Below, in pieces: positions 7,453 through 16,751 of a stretch of 64,000 nucleotides of DNA. The stretch's first letter is position 1; the number at the start of each line of letters is the position of its first letter. Both the position numbers and the translations under genes were made by a program. The notes under the pieces are model-generated. The model searched no databases, was not told where the DNA came from, and saw only the letters and a list, made by a program, of their open reading frames with translations. Source of the stretch: CAVUPF01 sp963777915 (GTDB lineage: Bacteria > Actinomycetota > Thermoleophilia > Solirubrobacterales > 70-9). The stretch lies in NCBI GenBank assembly GCA_963777915.1, contig CAVZSH010000007.1, positions 62,001-126,000 on the forward strand. Reading direction: 5' to 3'.

Positions 7453-9216
7453 TTGAATCCGCTGCCACCGGAGTCAGAGCCGACCCCTGACCGCGCTCCA
7501 GCCGACGATGAGCGCTCCGAGCAGCCGACCGAAGAGCAGTTCGCCGCCGCCGCCGGCCTCCCGGACACCGGCAAGGAGCCCTCCGGGGATACCCCGCCCA
7601 AGGTGTCCGCTCCTCCTCCAGCCGAACCTCGGCAAGAGAAGACGCCGGCTGGCACGGTCGTGACCCCCGGCCAATCCTCGACACCGCCCGAGCTGCCGCC
7701 AAAGGCTGCCTCCCCGGTTGGCGATGCGCCGCCCAGGCGGCCCCGAACCTGGCTGCGGTTCCTGATTGCCTCGCTGCTGATCATCATCAGCACAGCTGCA
7801 GCGACCTCGATCAGCATCTTGGACTATCTGGGCGGCATTGCCCACGCACTTGCTCACAACGGCCGCCTCAGCAAGGTCGACAGGTTCCTTGCTGAGGGCT
7901 ACAGCGGCGGGCCGCAGACGATCTTGCTGATCGGCTCCGATCACCGTCCCAACAACAGCACCTCAAAGAACGGGCTCTCCGACACCGTCCTCTTGGTCCG
8001 TCTGGACCCCAGCCAGAGCACGATCAACATGCTCTCGATCCCCCGTGACCTCAAGGTTGACATCCCCGGCTATGGGATCGGCAAGTTCAACTCGGCCTAC
8101 TCAGACGGAGGGCCGGAGCTTTCCCTGCGCACGCTCAAGCAGGTGACCGGGCTCTCGGTCAATCATCTCTTCGTCGTCGACTTCCAGGGCTTTGCCCAAG
8201 CGGTCGACGCAATCGGCTGCGTATACGTCGACGTCGACCGCCGCTACTACCACTCAAACGAAGGCGTGGCTCCATCCGAAGAATATTCGGAAATCAACAT
8301 CCAGCCTGGTTATCAGAAGCTCTGCGGGAAAAAGGCACTTGAGTTCGTGCGCTATCGCCATACCGACACGGACCTCGTCCGCGAGGCTCGCCAGCAGCAG
8401 TTCCTGCGCGACGCTCGCCAGATGGTCCCCACAGAACAGCTGATCAATCAGCGCACGCAGCTAATCAACATCTTCACCAAGTACACGACCTCAGACCTGC
8501 ACTCGACCGAACAGCTGCTGGAATTGCTGAGGCTCTTCGTCGAACTCAGAGACGACTCGATCAAACAGATCCCCTTTCCTGCTGTCCTTGAACCGTTGGT
8601 GCCAAACCAGCCCAACTACGTGACCGCGAGCCCGTCTGCCATCCATCATGTAGTCGAGCAGTTCCTGGGCGCCCAGCCGAGCACGGGGCGGGGCGAATCT
8701 CTGCACCTGGCAAAGGGCAAGTCAAAGCCGAGCTCGCCCAAACGAATCAAGGTCCACAGCTCGGCGGGGCTCAGCGAAGCTCCCGAAATAGGTGCGCAGA
8801 TGGCAGCGAGCGCCCAAGACCGCCTCCACTTCCCGGTCTTTTACCCCAGGAAGCTCCCGATTGGCTCGACTTACGCCGAAGCTCCACGCACCTATGGGCT
8901 CCGCGATCCGGGCGGCAAGCGCCACCTCGCCTACAAGATGGTCATGGAATTGCCCGCCGGCGCTTACACCGCCTATTTCGGGCTGCAGGGTATCGGCGGC
9001 TGGCGGGAACCGCCGATTCTCAGCGGGCCGAGCCAAGCGGTGGACCTCGCCGGGCGCCATTTCCGGGTCTACACCAACGGCGGGCACATTCGGTTAATCG
9101 CCTGGCATCACGGCAGCGATGTGTACTGGATCGACAACAGCCTCGTGCAGGTGCTGAGCAATGGCCAGATGCTCGGGATTGCCCGCTCGCTCACCGAGCT
9201 GAAGCCCAAGCGCTGA
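7453..9216 (+). CDS. LytR-CpsA-Psr (LCP) family cell-wall glycopolymer transferase
   Basis: 587 residues: a Pro/Glu-rich cytoplasmic stretch (1-98), one membrane anchor (about 101-123), an extracellular LCP domain (about 155-320) and a C-terminal extension. LCP signatures are LLIGSDHR, SDTVLLVRLD, SIPRDLKV, NSAYSDGG and the distal FVRYRH plus LVREARQQQFL that bind the polyprenyl pyrophosphate substrate. LCP enzymes move glycopolymers from undecaprenyl carriers onto peptidoglycan. The TTG start is chosen from a nearby GGAGG about 10 nt upstream. The C-terminal part after residue 420 is not a recognised LytR_C domain. Followed after 25 bp by the RTX-repeat gene, so co-transcription is likely. 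Confidence 0.9.
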   Translation: MNPLPPESEPTPDRAPADDERSEQPTEEQFAAAAGLPDTGKEPSGDTPPKVSAPPPAEPRQEKTPAGTVVTPGQSSTPPELPPKAASPVGDAPPRRPRTWLRFLIASLLIIISTAAATSISILDYLGGIAHALAHNGRLSKVDRFLAEGYSGGPQTILLIGSDHRPNNSTSKNGLSDTVLLVRLDPSQSTINMLSIPRDLKVDIPGYGIGKFNSAYSDGGPELSLRTLKQVTGLSVNHLFVVDFQGFAQAVDAIGCVYVDVDRRYYHSNEGVAPSEEYSEINIQPGYQKLCGKKALEFVRYRHTDTDLVREARQQQFLRDARQMVPTEQLINQRTQLINIFTKYTTSDLHSTEQLLELLRLFVELRDDSIKQIPFPAVLEPLVPNQPNYVTASPSAIHHVVEQFLGAQPSTGRGESLHLAKGKSKPSSPKRIKVHSSAGLSEAPEIGAQMAASAQDRLHFPVFYPRKLPIGSTYAEAPRTYGLRDPGGKRHLAYKMVMELPAGAYTAYFGLQGIGGWREPPILSGPSQAVDLAGRHFRVYTNGGHIRLIAWHHGSDVYWIDNSLVQVLSNGQMLGIARSLTELKPKR

Positions 9217-9241
9217 AGACCGCAGCGTTTGCCAGGCGATT

Positions 9242-9928
9242 ATGTTCTCCAAAGACATGCTCAAGTTGAGAGGTAAACCGGCTGCGACGTTCTCCTTCCT
9301 GTTTGGGTTCGCCCTCATCGCTTCCCTGGTTGCCGTGAGCCAAGCTCCCCAGCTGGCACAAGCCCACAAGGCTCGCTCCGCAATCACGGTTAGCGCCCAG
9401 GCGAGTTCCTCGGCCGCTGCTCCCTCCTACACGCTGCTCCTGGTTGGGGGACCGGGGCCGACCGACATCAACATCTCGCTCAGCGCCGACGGTCGCACCT
9501 ACGTGATCAAGGCCAATGGCCCGCTCGAAGTCGGGATCCAGGCCTGTGCAAACCCGCCTGGCGATCAGGACGAATTGATCTGCCAGGCGCTGGCCGTCGA
9601 CGGCTTTGAAGTCAACGGCGGCAGTGGCGGTGACACCGAGATCGTCGACAAGGACATTGCCGTTCCCGCGACTCTGAGGGGTGGCTCGGGCAATGATGTC
9701 CTCATAGGCGGTGGCGGCGACGACACGCTGATCGGTCGCGCCGGCAACGACACCCTGATCGGCGGTCCCGGCAGCGACCGTCTCTATGGCGGCCGCGGCA
9801 ACGACCGCCTGCAGGCCGGCCGCGGCAACGACCTTCTCAACGGCGGATCGGGCTATGACACCTGCATCGGCGGCCAGGGCCACGACACCTTCGTCTCGTG
9901 CGAGGTTGTGCACAGGGGATCTCACTGA
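9242..9928 (+). CDS. Secreted small RTX (hemolysin-type calcium-binding repeat) protein
   Basis: 228 residues with an N-terminal signal/anchor (hydrophobic 19-35, Ala-rich cleavage region near 42). A beta-rich middle of unknown fold follows, then five to six GGxGxDxLx-type nonapeptides between residues 140 and 215 (for example GGSGNDVLIGGGGDD). Such repeats form calcium-stabilised beta-rolls that fold after export. Two cysteines near the C-terminus (CIGG and SCE) may form a disulfide. No type I secretion genes are nearby, so Sec export is likely. Function unknown; a surface or calcium-binding role is inference. Confidence 0.8.
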   Translation: MFSKDMLKLRGKPAATFSFLFGFALIASLVAVSQAPQLAQAHKARSAITVSAQASSSAAAPSYTLLLVGGPGPTDINISLSADGRTYVIKANGPLEVGIQACANPPGDQDELICQALAVDGFEVNGGSGGDTEIVDKDIAVPATLRGGSGNDVLIGGGGDDTLIGRAGNDTLIGGPGSDRLYGGRGNDRLQAGRGNDLLNGGSGYDTCIGGQGHDTFVSCEVVHRGSH

Positions 9929-10040
9929 GCCTCAGGCCGTGAAGCAAGAAGAAGCTCTGCCGCGGAGCCAAGCCTGAGCGGCGCCATCTGCCATGCTCGT
10001 GGCAACCCCCCTGCCTCGAGGGGAAAAGTCGAAGGACAAA

Positions 10041-10259
10041 ATGTTCAGCGGTCTTGAGAGCCCGTTTCACCTACTCATCGTGTTGGTGATCGCGATACTC
10101 GTGCTCGGCCCGAAGAGAATCCCTGAGGTCGCCCGTTCTCTTGGCTCGGGAATCCGGCACTTCAGGGACTCTCTGTCCGGCGAGGATCCAGAGACCGAAG
10201 AAGACGACGACGCCGCTCCGAAGCAGCCTCCGCTCGATACTCATCATGACCGTGAGTGA
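10041..10259 (+). CDS. tatA: Twin-arginine translocase subunit TatA/TatE-like
   Basis: 72 residues: a membrane helix (about 7-25), then the Tat hinge LGPKRIPEVARSLG, an amphipathic helix and an acidic tail. That is the TatA/B fold, and the small size indicates TatA. ATG 10041 follows GAAGGA at a good distance; an earlier in-frame start at 9993 would add 16 residues before the helix that the family lacks. tatC is not in the window, so the rest of the translocase lies elsewhere. Confidence 0.9.
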   Translation: MFSGLESPFHLLIVLVIAILVLGPKRIPEVARSLGSGIRHFRDSLSGEDPETEEDDDAAPKQPPLDTHHDRE

Positions 10260-10284
10260 GGCTTCCTCACCCACCGGGTGAGCG

Positions 10285-11319
10285 CTAGGAAGGGGTCAGC
10301 ACGACCTTGCCGATGTTGCGGCGCTCAGCGATGAAACTGTGGGCGGCACCGGCCCGCTCGAACGGGAATGACGCGGCGATCGCAGGCTCCAGGCGGCCGG
10401 ACTCGAGATCCCCCATCAGCGGGCCGGTGAGGCGGTCAAGATTTCCCTCGCGGTCCCACCACTTCAACATATTGAGGCCGAAGACCCCCTTGTTCTCGTT
10501 CATCACGGCGAGGCTCTTCCACCAGGGCAGCGTCGCCAGGGGCATCTTCACCAGACCCCTTAGCGCTGCGGGAATGTCGCGGCCCCGCTCGTTGGAAGTC
10601 TCCGAGAACCCAAACATCACCAGCCGCCCCCCGGGGCGCAGCAGCCGGTAATCCTTGCGAAACGATGTCGGGCCCAGCGCGTCGATGATCACGTCTACTC
10701 CCTCGCCGCCCGTGATCCGCATCACCTCCACCTCGAAGTCGCGGTTGCGGTAGTCGATCGGGTGGGCTACCCCCTGGGCTTGGATCACCTCGTGCTTTTG
10801 CGGTGAGGAGGTGCCAAAGATCTCGGCGCCCAAATTGCGGGCGATCTGGGTGGCGGCGATCCCGACCCCGCCGGCGGCGGCATGGATGAGGACGCGATCG
10901 CCGTGACCCAGCCCGCCCATCACGACTAGCGCCGCGTAGGCGGTGCCGTAGTTGACCGGAACGGCGGCTCCCTGCTCGAAGCTGAGTCGCTTGGGCAGCG
11001 CCAACGCTTGCGCTGCTGGGACGGTGACCAGCTCCGCTTGACCGCCGAAACGGGTCCCGGCAATGACCTGGTCGCCCTCCCTGTGGGTGTCAACCGCCTC
11101 GCCCACCGACTCGACTTCTCCGGCTACCTCATAGCCAAGGACGCAGGGCGGCTTCGGCGCATCAGGGTAAAGGCCGATGCGAGCCACCGTGTCGGCGAAA
11201 TTGATCCCAGCCGCTTTGACCGCGATCCTCACATCGCCGGGACCGACAGGAGGGTCCGGCGTCTCCCGGGTCTTGAGGACATCAGGGCCGCCGGTGCCAG
11301 TCAAGACGACCGCCTTCAT
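10285..11319 (-). CDS. Zinc-independent NADPH:quinone reductase-like MDR dehydrogenase
   Basis: 344 residues. GroES-like N-terminal domain (AAGINFADTVARIG) and Rossmann cofactor domain with AAAGGVGIAATQIARNLGA, typical of quinone oxidoreductase/VAT-1-type medium-chain reductases. The cysteine/histidine ligands of zinc alcohol dehydrogenases are missing, so this is the zinc-free branch. It reduces quinones or enones with NADPH. A TAGGCT hexamer (minus strand, 11326-11331) lies 6 nt before the ATG with no Shine-Dalgarno, suggesting a leaderless message. Divergent from the flavin monooxygenase. Confidence 0.88.
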   Translation of the reverse strand: MKAVVLTGTGGPDVLKTRETPDPPVGPGDVRIAVKAAGINFADTVARIGLYPDAPKPPCVLGYEVAGEVESVGEAVDTHREGDQVIAGTRFGGQAELVTVPAAQALALPKRLSFEQGAAVPVNYGTAYAALVVMGGLGHGDRVLIHAAAGGVGIAATQIARNLGAEIFGTSSPQKHEVIQAQGVAHPIDYRNRDFEVEVMRITGGEGVDVIIDALGPTSFRKDYRLLRPGGRLVMFGFSETSNERGRDIPAALRGLVKMPLATLPWWKSLAVMNENKGVFGLNMLKWWDREGNLDRLTGPLMGDLESGRLEPAIAASFPFERAGAAHSFIAERRNIGKVVLTPS

Positions 11320-11414
11320 GAGTTGAGCCTACTGGGGAATCCGGCCTGCTTCGTACTTTGAGGATGCGTGGCGGGATGGTTATCGTGCGTCTCTGCCAAA
11401 ACCTCCCCCAGCGG

Positions 11415-12914
11415 ATGGACATCTCACCCGAACATCTCGATGTGCTGATCGTCGGTGCCGGCCTTTCCGGCATCGGCGCCGGCTGCCACCTGGGGGAGCG
11501 CTGCCCGGAGAAGACCTATGCGATCCTCGAGGCCCGTGGCGATCTCGGCGGGACCTGGGACCTGTTCCGCTACCCGGGTATCCGCTCGGACTCCGACATG
11601 CACACTCTCGGCTACCGGTTCAAGCCGTGGACAGATGCCAAGTCGATCGTCGACGGCGCCTCCATCCTGAGCTACGTTCGCCAGGCCGCCGCCGAGCACG
11701 GCATCGAGGAGAAGATCCGATTTCACCGTCGGGTCGTGGCGGCCGAGTTCGCCACCGCGGAGTCTCGCTGGAGCGTGGAGGTCGAATGCTCCGACAGCGG
11801 GGAGACGGAGCGCCTCACTTGCGGATTCCTGTGGATGTGCAGCGGCTATTACCGCTACGACGAGGGCTATGCCCCCGATTTCCCCGGCACGGAGCGTTTC
11901 GCCGGCCCCATCGTGCACCCCCAGCACTGGAGCGAGGACATCGCCTATGCCGGCAAGCGCGTGGTGGTGATCGGCAGCGGGGCGACCGCCGTCACGCTGG
12001 TGCCCGCCTTGGCTGAGCACGCCGAGCACGTCACGATGCTGCAGCGCTCACCGAGCTACATCGTCTCGCTTCCCGCCGAGGACCGCATCGCGATCGCCCT
12101 GCGCAGGGTGCTCCCCGATCGCGCTGCCTACCCGATCGTGCGCTGGAAGAACGTGCTCCTGCAGATGGCCTCCTACCAGCTCAGCCGACGCCGGCCGGAG
12201 TTCATGAAGCGAGCCCTTCGCAGGGGCCTCGAACGCTCCCTGCCGGAAGGCTATGACTTCGACACCCACTTCACGCCCCGCTATGACCCTTGGGACCAGC
12301 GCCTTTGCCTGGTGCCCGACGGCGACCTGTTCAAGGCGATCGGCTCGGGCCGCGCCGAGATCGTCACCGACCGGGTTGAGACCTTCACCGAGACCGGGGT
12401 CAAGCTCAGCTCGGGCGCCGAGCTCAAGGCCGAGCTGATCGTCACCGCCACCGGGCTCAACCTGCTGTTCCTGGGAGGGGTGCGGATTGCCGTTGACGGC
12501 GAGGACGTTGATCCCTCCGAGCGGATGACCTATAAGGGCATGATGTTGAGCGGCGTCCCCAATCTCGCCTTCACGCTCGGCTACTCCAACGCCTCCTGGA
12601 CGCTTAAGGCCGACCTGACCTCCGAGTACGTCTGCCGGCTCCTGGCCCACATGAGCGCCAGTCGCTATGAGCGCTGCGTGGCGGAGATCTCAGACCCCTC
12701 GATCGGCGAGGAGCCGATCCTCGACTTGACGGCCGGCTACGTCCTGCGCTCAATCGATCAGCTCCCAAAACAGGGCTCCAAGCCGCCCTGGAAGCTGCGG
12801 ATGAACTACGCGCTGGACGTCCCGACGCTGAGGTTCGGCCAGCTCGAAGACGGCACGATGAGGTTCTCCCGCCGGGTGTCCAGGGCCCAGCCGTTGCAGA
12901 AGGCCGCCGTCTGA
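11415..12914 (+). CDS. Class B flavin monooxygenase (FMO/Baeyer-Villiger-like)
   Basis: 499 residues. FAD-binding GAGLSGIG is near the N-terminus and NADPH-binding GSGATAV near residue 190. Between them lies FAGPIVHPQHW, which fits the Baeyer-Villiger fingerprint FxGxxxHxxxW, although the residue after Trp is Ser instead of Pro/Asp. It oxygenates ketones or heteroatoms with NADPH and O2; substrate unknown. ATG 11415 places the dinucleotide-binding motif at the family position; upstream in-frame starts would add about 19 unconserved residues. Confidence 0.87.
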   Translation: MDISPEHLDVLIVGAGLSGIGAGCHLGERCPEKTYAILEARGDLGGTWDLFRYPGIRSDSDMHTLGYRFKPWTDAKSIVDGASILSYVRQAAAEHGIEEKIRFHRRVVAAEFATAESRWSVEVECSDSGETERLTCGFLWMCSGYYRYDEGYAPDFPGTERFAGPIVHPQHWSEDIAYAGKRVVVIGSGATAVTLVPALAEHAEHVTMLQRSPSYIVSLPAEDRIAIALRRVLPDRAAYPIVRWKNVLLQMASYQLSRRRPEFMKRALRRGLERSLPEGYDFDTHFTPRYDPWDQRLCLVPDGDLFKAIGSGRAEIVTDRVETFTETGVKLSSGAELKAELIVTATGLNLLFLGGVRIAVDGEDVDPSERMTYKGMMLSGVPNLAFTLGYSNASWTLKADLTSEYVCRLLAHMSASRYERCVAEISDPSIGEEPILDLTAGYVLRSIDQLPKQGSKPPWKLRMNYALDVPTLRFGQLEDGTMRFSRRVSRAQPLQKAAV

Positions 12915-12969
12915 GGCCGATTCCTGGTCCAGCGGGACCGGATCGATTGCTATTCCATAGGATCGGGTG

Positions 12970-13413
12970 ATGAAGTCGGCGACCGTTTCAGCCACCTTGC
13001 CGAAGCCCACCCAGGAGGTCTATGAGTTCCTCGAGGTACTCGCCAATCGCGAGGCGTTCCTGGATCACCTGTACGCGGACTGGGAGTTCTCGGGCCCGAA
13101 GCGTGGCGTCGGCGCCAAGGCGCAGGCGAGGACGAACGCCCCCGGCTCGCAGGACTGGACCGACTTCGAGATTGTCGAAGTGGCTCCTAACCGAATCGTC
13201 GAGGAGGGAGTCGGCGCGAAGGGCAAGCGCCACACCCGCGGCACCTATCTGCTCGAGGAGCTGCCGGAGGGTAAGACGAGGATCTCCTTCGAGCTCGCCT
13301 GGCTTCAGGCGTCGCGGATCGAACGCCTCGCGCCTTCGCTGACGCGCGCATACGCGCGTCGCTCCAACGGCAAGGCGATGCGCCGCCTCGCCAAGCAGCT
13401 CAAGCGGCGCTGA
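12970..13413 (+). CDS. SRPBCC (START-like) family protein
   Basis: 147 residues with the polyketide-cyclase/Bet v 1-like pattern: an N-terminal strand, VYEFLEVLANREAF helix, then strands and a long C-terminal helix ending in Lys/Arg. These proteins bind hydrophobic ligands. TAGGAT at 12958-12963 is 6 nt before ATG 12970 (GTG 12967 is an alternative start). It follows the monooxygenase by 55 bp and could be linked to it functionally. The last codons lie inside a 25-bp palindrome shared with the convergent gene. Confidence 0.75.
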   Translation: MKSATVSATLPKPTQEVYEFLEVLANREAFLDHLYADWEFSGPKRGVGAKAQARTNAPGSQDWTDFEIVEVAPNRIVEEGVGAKGKRHTRGTYLLEELPEGKTRISFELAWLQASRIERLAPSLTRAYARRSNGKAMRRLAKQLKRR

Positions 13414-13428
13414 GATTCTCAGCGCCGC
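13404..13428. terminator. 25-bp palindrome spanning both convergent stop codons
   Basis: GCGGCGCTGAGA (13404-13415) and TCTCAGCGCCGC (13417-13428) flank a single T. Both the plus and minus genes end in Arg-Arg-stop within it. It can form a strong hairpin in either transcript and is a plausible bidirectional terminator. Confidence 0.6.
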
Positions 13429-14393
13429 GGCGTGGGCGCAATCCGGTCGAGCTCGGCGAGGTCCTCGGCGCTCGGTTCCCAGCGCAGGGCTGCGACGTTG
13501 GCGGCCACCTGCTCGGGCCGCGTCGCGCCGGCGATTACCGAGCCGACCGCGGGCTGCGCTGCGAGGCCGGCGATCGCGACGTCGAGCACGTCGATACCGC
13601 GCTTGGCTGCGTAGGCTTCGAGCGCCTCGACGACGTCGAACTGCTCCTCACTGCCGCTGCCCCCGCCGGAGGCGAGGCGGCTGCCCTCGGGGCCGGGCTC
13701 CCCTCGCCGGTACTTACCGCTGAGTAGGCCGCTCGCCAGCGGGAAGTAGGGCAGGATCGAGACTCCGAGGCGCTCGCAGGCGGGGGCTACATCGGCCTCG
13801 ATCCCGCGCTCCAGCAGGCTGTAGTGATTCTGCAGGGTCACGAAGCGCGGCAGCTCCTGCTCGCGCGCCGCTCGCTCTGACTCCTCGAGCTGAGAGGCGC
13901 TGAAGTTCGAGCAGCCGATCGCACCGACGAGGCCCTCCTCGGTCAGCTCATTCAGGCTTGCGAGCGTCTCGGCGATCGGGGTGATCCCATCGGGGTGGTG
14001 GTATTGGTAGAGGTCGATTCGCTCGACGCGAAGTCGCTCCAGCGAGCCCTCGATCGCCCAGCGGATGTACTCCCGAGAGCCCCGGGGGGCGTCGGGGACG
14101 CCGTCGGCGCCTTTCATCTCCATCCCGAACTTGGTCGCGATCACGAACTCGCTGCGGCGACCTTCCAAGGCCTCGCCCATCAGCCGCTCGCTGCCGCCGG
14201 CGCCCCCGTAGATGTCGGCGGTGTCAAAGAGGGTGACGCCGGCGGCGAGCGCCGAGTCGAGCACGGTCGCGGTGCCCTCGAGGTCAAGCCGCCGGCCGAA
14301 GTTGTTGCAGCCGAGGCCGACGATCGAGACCTCGAGATTGGAGTCGCCGAGGCGCCGGGTGGGAAGGTCGGTGGTGGGGGAGGTTGTGCTCAT
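13419..14393 (-). CDS. Aldo/keto reductase
   Basis: 324-residue (beta/alpha)8 NADPH-dependent reductase. The catalytic tetrad is visible: D and Y in DTADIYG, K in ATKFG, H in YQYHHPD. The C-terminal cofactor region SVIAGATRPEQV is typical of the YajO/Tas-like group. ATG 14393 follows GGAGA at 5 nt; longer in-frame starts upstream add low-complexity sequence. Substrate not predictable. It is transcribed away from the aldose epimerase. Confidence 0.9.
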   Translation of the reverse strand: MSTTSPTTDLPTRRLGDSNLEVSIVGLGCNNFGRRLDLEGTATVLDSALAAGVTLFDTADIYGGAGGSERLMGEALEGRRSEFVIATKFGMEMKGADGVPDAPRGSREYIRWAIEGSLERLRVERIDLYQYHHPDGITPIAETLASLNELTEEGLVGAIGCSNFSASQLEESERAAREQELPRFVTLQNHYSLLERGIEADVAPACERLGVSILPYFPLASGLLSGKYRRGEPGPEGSRLASGGGSGSEEQFDVVEALEAYAAKRGIDVLDVAIAGLAAQPAVGSVIAGATRPEQVAANVAALRWEPSAEDLAELDRIAPTPRR

Positions 14394-14488
14394 CGTGTCT
14401 CCGCTGCGATCTGGGATTCGATTCTCACACTTCTCCGCTGCGGGCTCGGGGTTGGTTCCTCGTCCGGACGGGGTGATCTCCTGCCGCC

Positions 14489-15442
14489 ATGGTCGCTGAG
14501 CGGACGGTCGAGGGAGTTGGCACTTTGACGCTCGGCAGTAGGGAGCTTGGAGGGATCGAGGTCGCTTTTGCTCCCGGCGCCGGCATGGTCGGATGCTCGC
14601 TTTGCCACCGCGGGGAGGAGCTGCTCGGGCAGAGGGGAGGCCTGCGCCGCTATATCCGCGAGCGCTCGACGATGGGTATACCCCTCCTTTACCCCTGGGC
14701 GAATCGCCTCGGGCGAAGGCGGTTTGCGGTCGCGGGTCGTGAGGTGAACCTCGATTTCGAGGGCCTTCCCATCTCCTTGGACCCCGGCGGGCTGCCGATC
14801 CACGGACTGCTCGCCGCTGCCGCCGGGTGGCGGGTGGATCGCCACGAGGCGCAGGAGGCGGGGGGAGTGTTAGCGGCGAGCTTTGACTTTGCCGCCAACG
14901 AGAGGCTGATCGCGGCCTTCCCCTTCCCGCACGAGCTGCTGTTTGAGGCAACCCTTCGCGAGTCGGTGCTGAGCATCACGACGACGGTGCACGCCAGCGG
15001 CGGGGCTGCGGTGCCGGTCTCCTTCGGCTTTCATCCCTACCTGCGGCTGCCGGGCGTCGAGCGCCGGGATTGGAAGATCGAGGCGCCGCTGCGAGAGCGA
15101 GTCGACCTCGACCGCGCCATGCTGCCGACCGGCAGGCGCGAGCCGGTTCGCGTCGAGGGCGGCCCGCTCGGCTCCAGGACCTTCGACGACGCCTACTGTG
15201 CGCCGCCCGACGGGGCCCCCTTCGTCCTCGCAGGCGGCGGCAGGCGCATCGAGCTCCGCCTCGAAGACGGGTATCGCTTCGCCCAGCTCTATGCGCCCGA
15301 AGACGACAACGTCGTTGCCTATGAGCCGATGACGGCGCCCACCAATGCGCTTCTCGGCGGTGGTCCAGATCTGCCGATGGTTGAGCCCGGCGAGCGCTTC
15401 GCCGCGACCTTCTCGATCACGCTGGCCGACGGGGGCGCTTGA
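14489..15442 (+). CDS. Aldose 1-epimerase (galactose mutarotase-like)
   Basis: 317-residue beta-sandwich protein. Arg in ANRLGRRRF, the catalytic acid His in FGFHPYLRLPG and the catalytic base Glu in AYEPMTAPTNAL mark an aldose-1-epimerase or YeaD-like hexose-phosphate mutarotase. It converts alpha and beta anomers. The last 26 bp overlap the convergent NDH-2-like gene. Its position beside the zwf/GH15/GMC operon fits glucose metabolism, since GMC and Zwf enzymes are anomer-selective; that link is inference. Confidence 0.88.
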   Translation: MVAERTVEGVGTLTLGSRELGGIEVAFAPGAGMVGCSLCHRGEELLGQRGGLRRYIRERSTMGIPLLYPWANRLGRRRFAVAGREVNLDFEGLPISLDPGGLPIHGLLAAAAGWRVDRHEAQEAGGVLAASFDFAANERLIAAFPFPHELLFEATLRESVLSITTTVHASGGAAVPVSFGFHPYLRLPGVERRDWKIEAPLRERVDLDRAMLPTGRREPVRVEGGPLGSRTFDDAYCAPPDGAPFVLAGGGRRIELRLEDGYRFAQLYAPEDDNVVAYEPMTAPTNALLGGGPDLPMVEPGERFAATFSITLADGGA

Positions 15443-16751
15443 GGGCTCCCTCGCCCGCGCTCGCCGGCAGCTCAGCCTCGATCACTTGCTCGCCGCGGAT
15501 GCCGAAGCGGGCCTCGATCCAGGACCGCAGCACGGCGATGCGGTGGCCGAGCACCCCGCTCAGGTAGTAGAGGTGGATGCTGAGATACATGTAGAAGGCA
15601 AGGCGCCCGGATATCCCGCGGCCGCGGATTTCGCAGACCGCCTTGCCGCGCCCGACCACGGCGAGGGCGCCCTTGTCCAAGTAGCGAAACGGGGTCGAGG
15701 CACCCGGCCCGCCCGCCTTGATCGCCTTGGCGACGTGGCGGGCCTGCTGGATGGCAACGGTCGCCATCCCCGGCAGTGGCTTGCCCTCGGGGCCCGGATG
15801 GCATGCCATGTCCCCAATCACCGAGATCTCGGGATGGCCGGACACAGTGCAATCCTCCCCCACTTCGATCCGACCCCCACGGTCGGTCTTTGCTCCGGTG
15901 GCGCGGGCGGCGATCGCGGCGAGCCCTGCAGCCTTGACACCGGCGGCCCAGATCACCGTGCGAGCCGCAATCCTCTCGGTGGAGTCTCCGACCTTCACCT
16001 CGATGCCCTGCTCGTCGATCGCGGTCGCCAGAGCCCCCTCTCGAATCACTACGCCGAGGGAGGCGAGCTCCTGGGCTGCCCTGGCCGAGAGCTTCTCATT
16101 GAAGGCAGGCACCAGCCGCTGGCCGGCGTCTACAAGGACCACCCTGGCCTTGCGGGTATCGATGCGCCGGAAATCGTGCCTTAGCGTGTGCTGGGCCAGA
16201 ATCGCCAATTGGCCGCTGACCTCGACCCCGGTCGGCCCACCCCCAACAACAACGAAGCTCAGCCACTCCTCCCGGGCGGCATCCTCCCTCGCCCGCTCCG
16301 CCTGCTCAAAGGCCCCGAAGATCCGATCTCGCAGCTCGACCGCGTCGGCCAGCGTCTTCAGCCCTGGCGCGACGTCCGCCCACTCATCTCGCCCGAAGTA
16401 GGAAGTCTCGGCCCCTCCCGCGAGGATCAGGCTGTCGTAATCGAGTTGCTCCCCGGTGTCGAGCACGACCCATCGGCTGGCGGCGTCGATCCCGGTGACC
16501 TCGGTCATCAAGACCGTCGCGTTGGACTGCCTCTTCAGCATGGTGCGGATCGTGGCGGCGCACTCTCCCTCCGAGAGGCCTCCGGTGGCGACCTGGTAGA
16601 GCAGCGGCTGGAACAGGTGGTGGTTCGTGCGGTCGACCAGCGTCACCGCGAGGTCGGCGCCGCGCAGCGCCCGGGCGGCGGCAGCCCCACCGAACCCTCC
16701 GCCGACGATGACTACCTTGCGTCGCCCCTTGCTGTCGCGCTCAGCCGGCAC
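15417..16751 (-). CDS. Type II NADH dehydrogenase-like FAD oxidoreductase
   Basis: 444 residues with two dinucleotide folds: VIVGGGFGGAAAARAL (FAD) near the N-terminus and VVVGGGPTGVEVSGQL (NADH) near residue 170, plus WAAGVKA and a GD-type FAD motif at SVIGDMAC. A C-terminal amphipathic region (LAFYMYLSIHLYYLSG) fits membrane association. NDH-2 passes electrons from NADH to quinone without proton pumping. It is the last gene of a four-gene operon and overlaps the GMC gene by 11 bp. Because it follows sugar-oxidising genes, it may regenerate NAD or serve as their quinone link. Confidence 0.88.
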   Translation of the reverse strand: MPAERDSKGRRKVVIVGGGFGGAAAARALRGADLAVTLVDRTNHHLFQPLLYQVATGGLSEGECAATIRTMLKRQSNATVLMTEVTGIDAASRWVVLDTGEQLDYDSLILAGGAETSYFGRDEWADVAPGLKTLADAVELRDRIFGAFEQAERAREDAAREEWLSFVVVGGGPTGVEVSGQLAILAQHTLRHDFRRIDTRKARVVLVDAGQRLVPAFNEKLSARAAQELASLGVVIREGALATAIDEQGIEVKVGDSTERIAARTVIWAAGVKAAGLAAIAARATGAKTDRGGRIEVGEDCTVSGHPEISVIGDMACHPGPEGKPLPGMATVAIQQARHVAKAIKAGGPGASTPFRYLDKGALAVVGRGKAVCEIRGRGISGRLAFYMYLSIHLYYLSGVLGHRIAVLRSWIEARFGIRGEQVIEAELPASAGEGALKRPRRPA

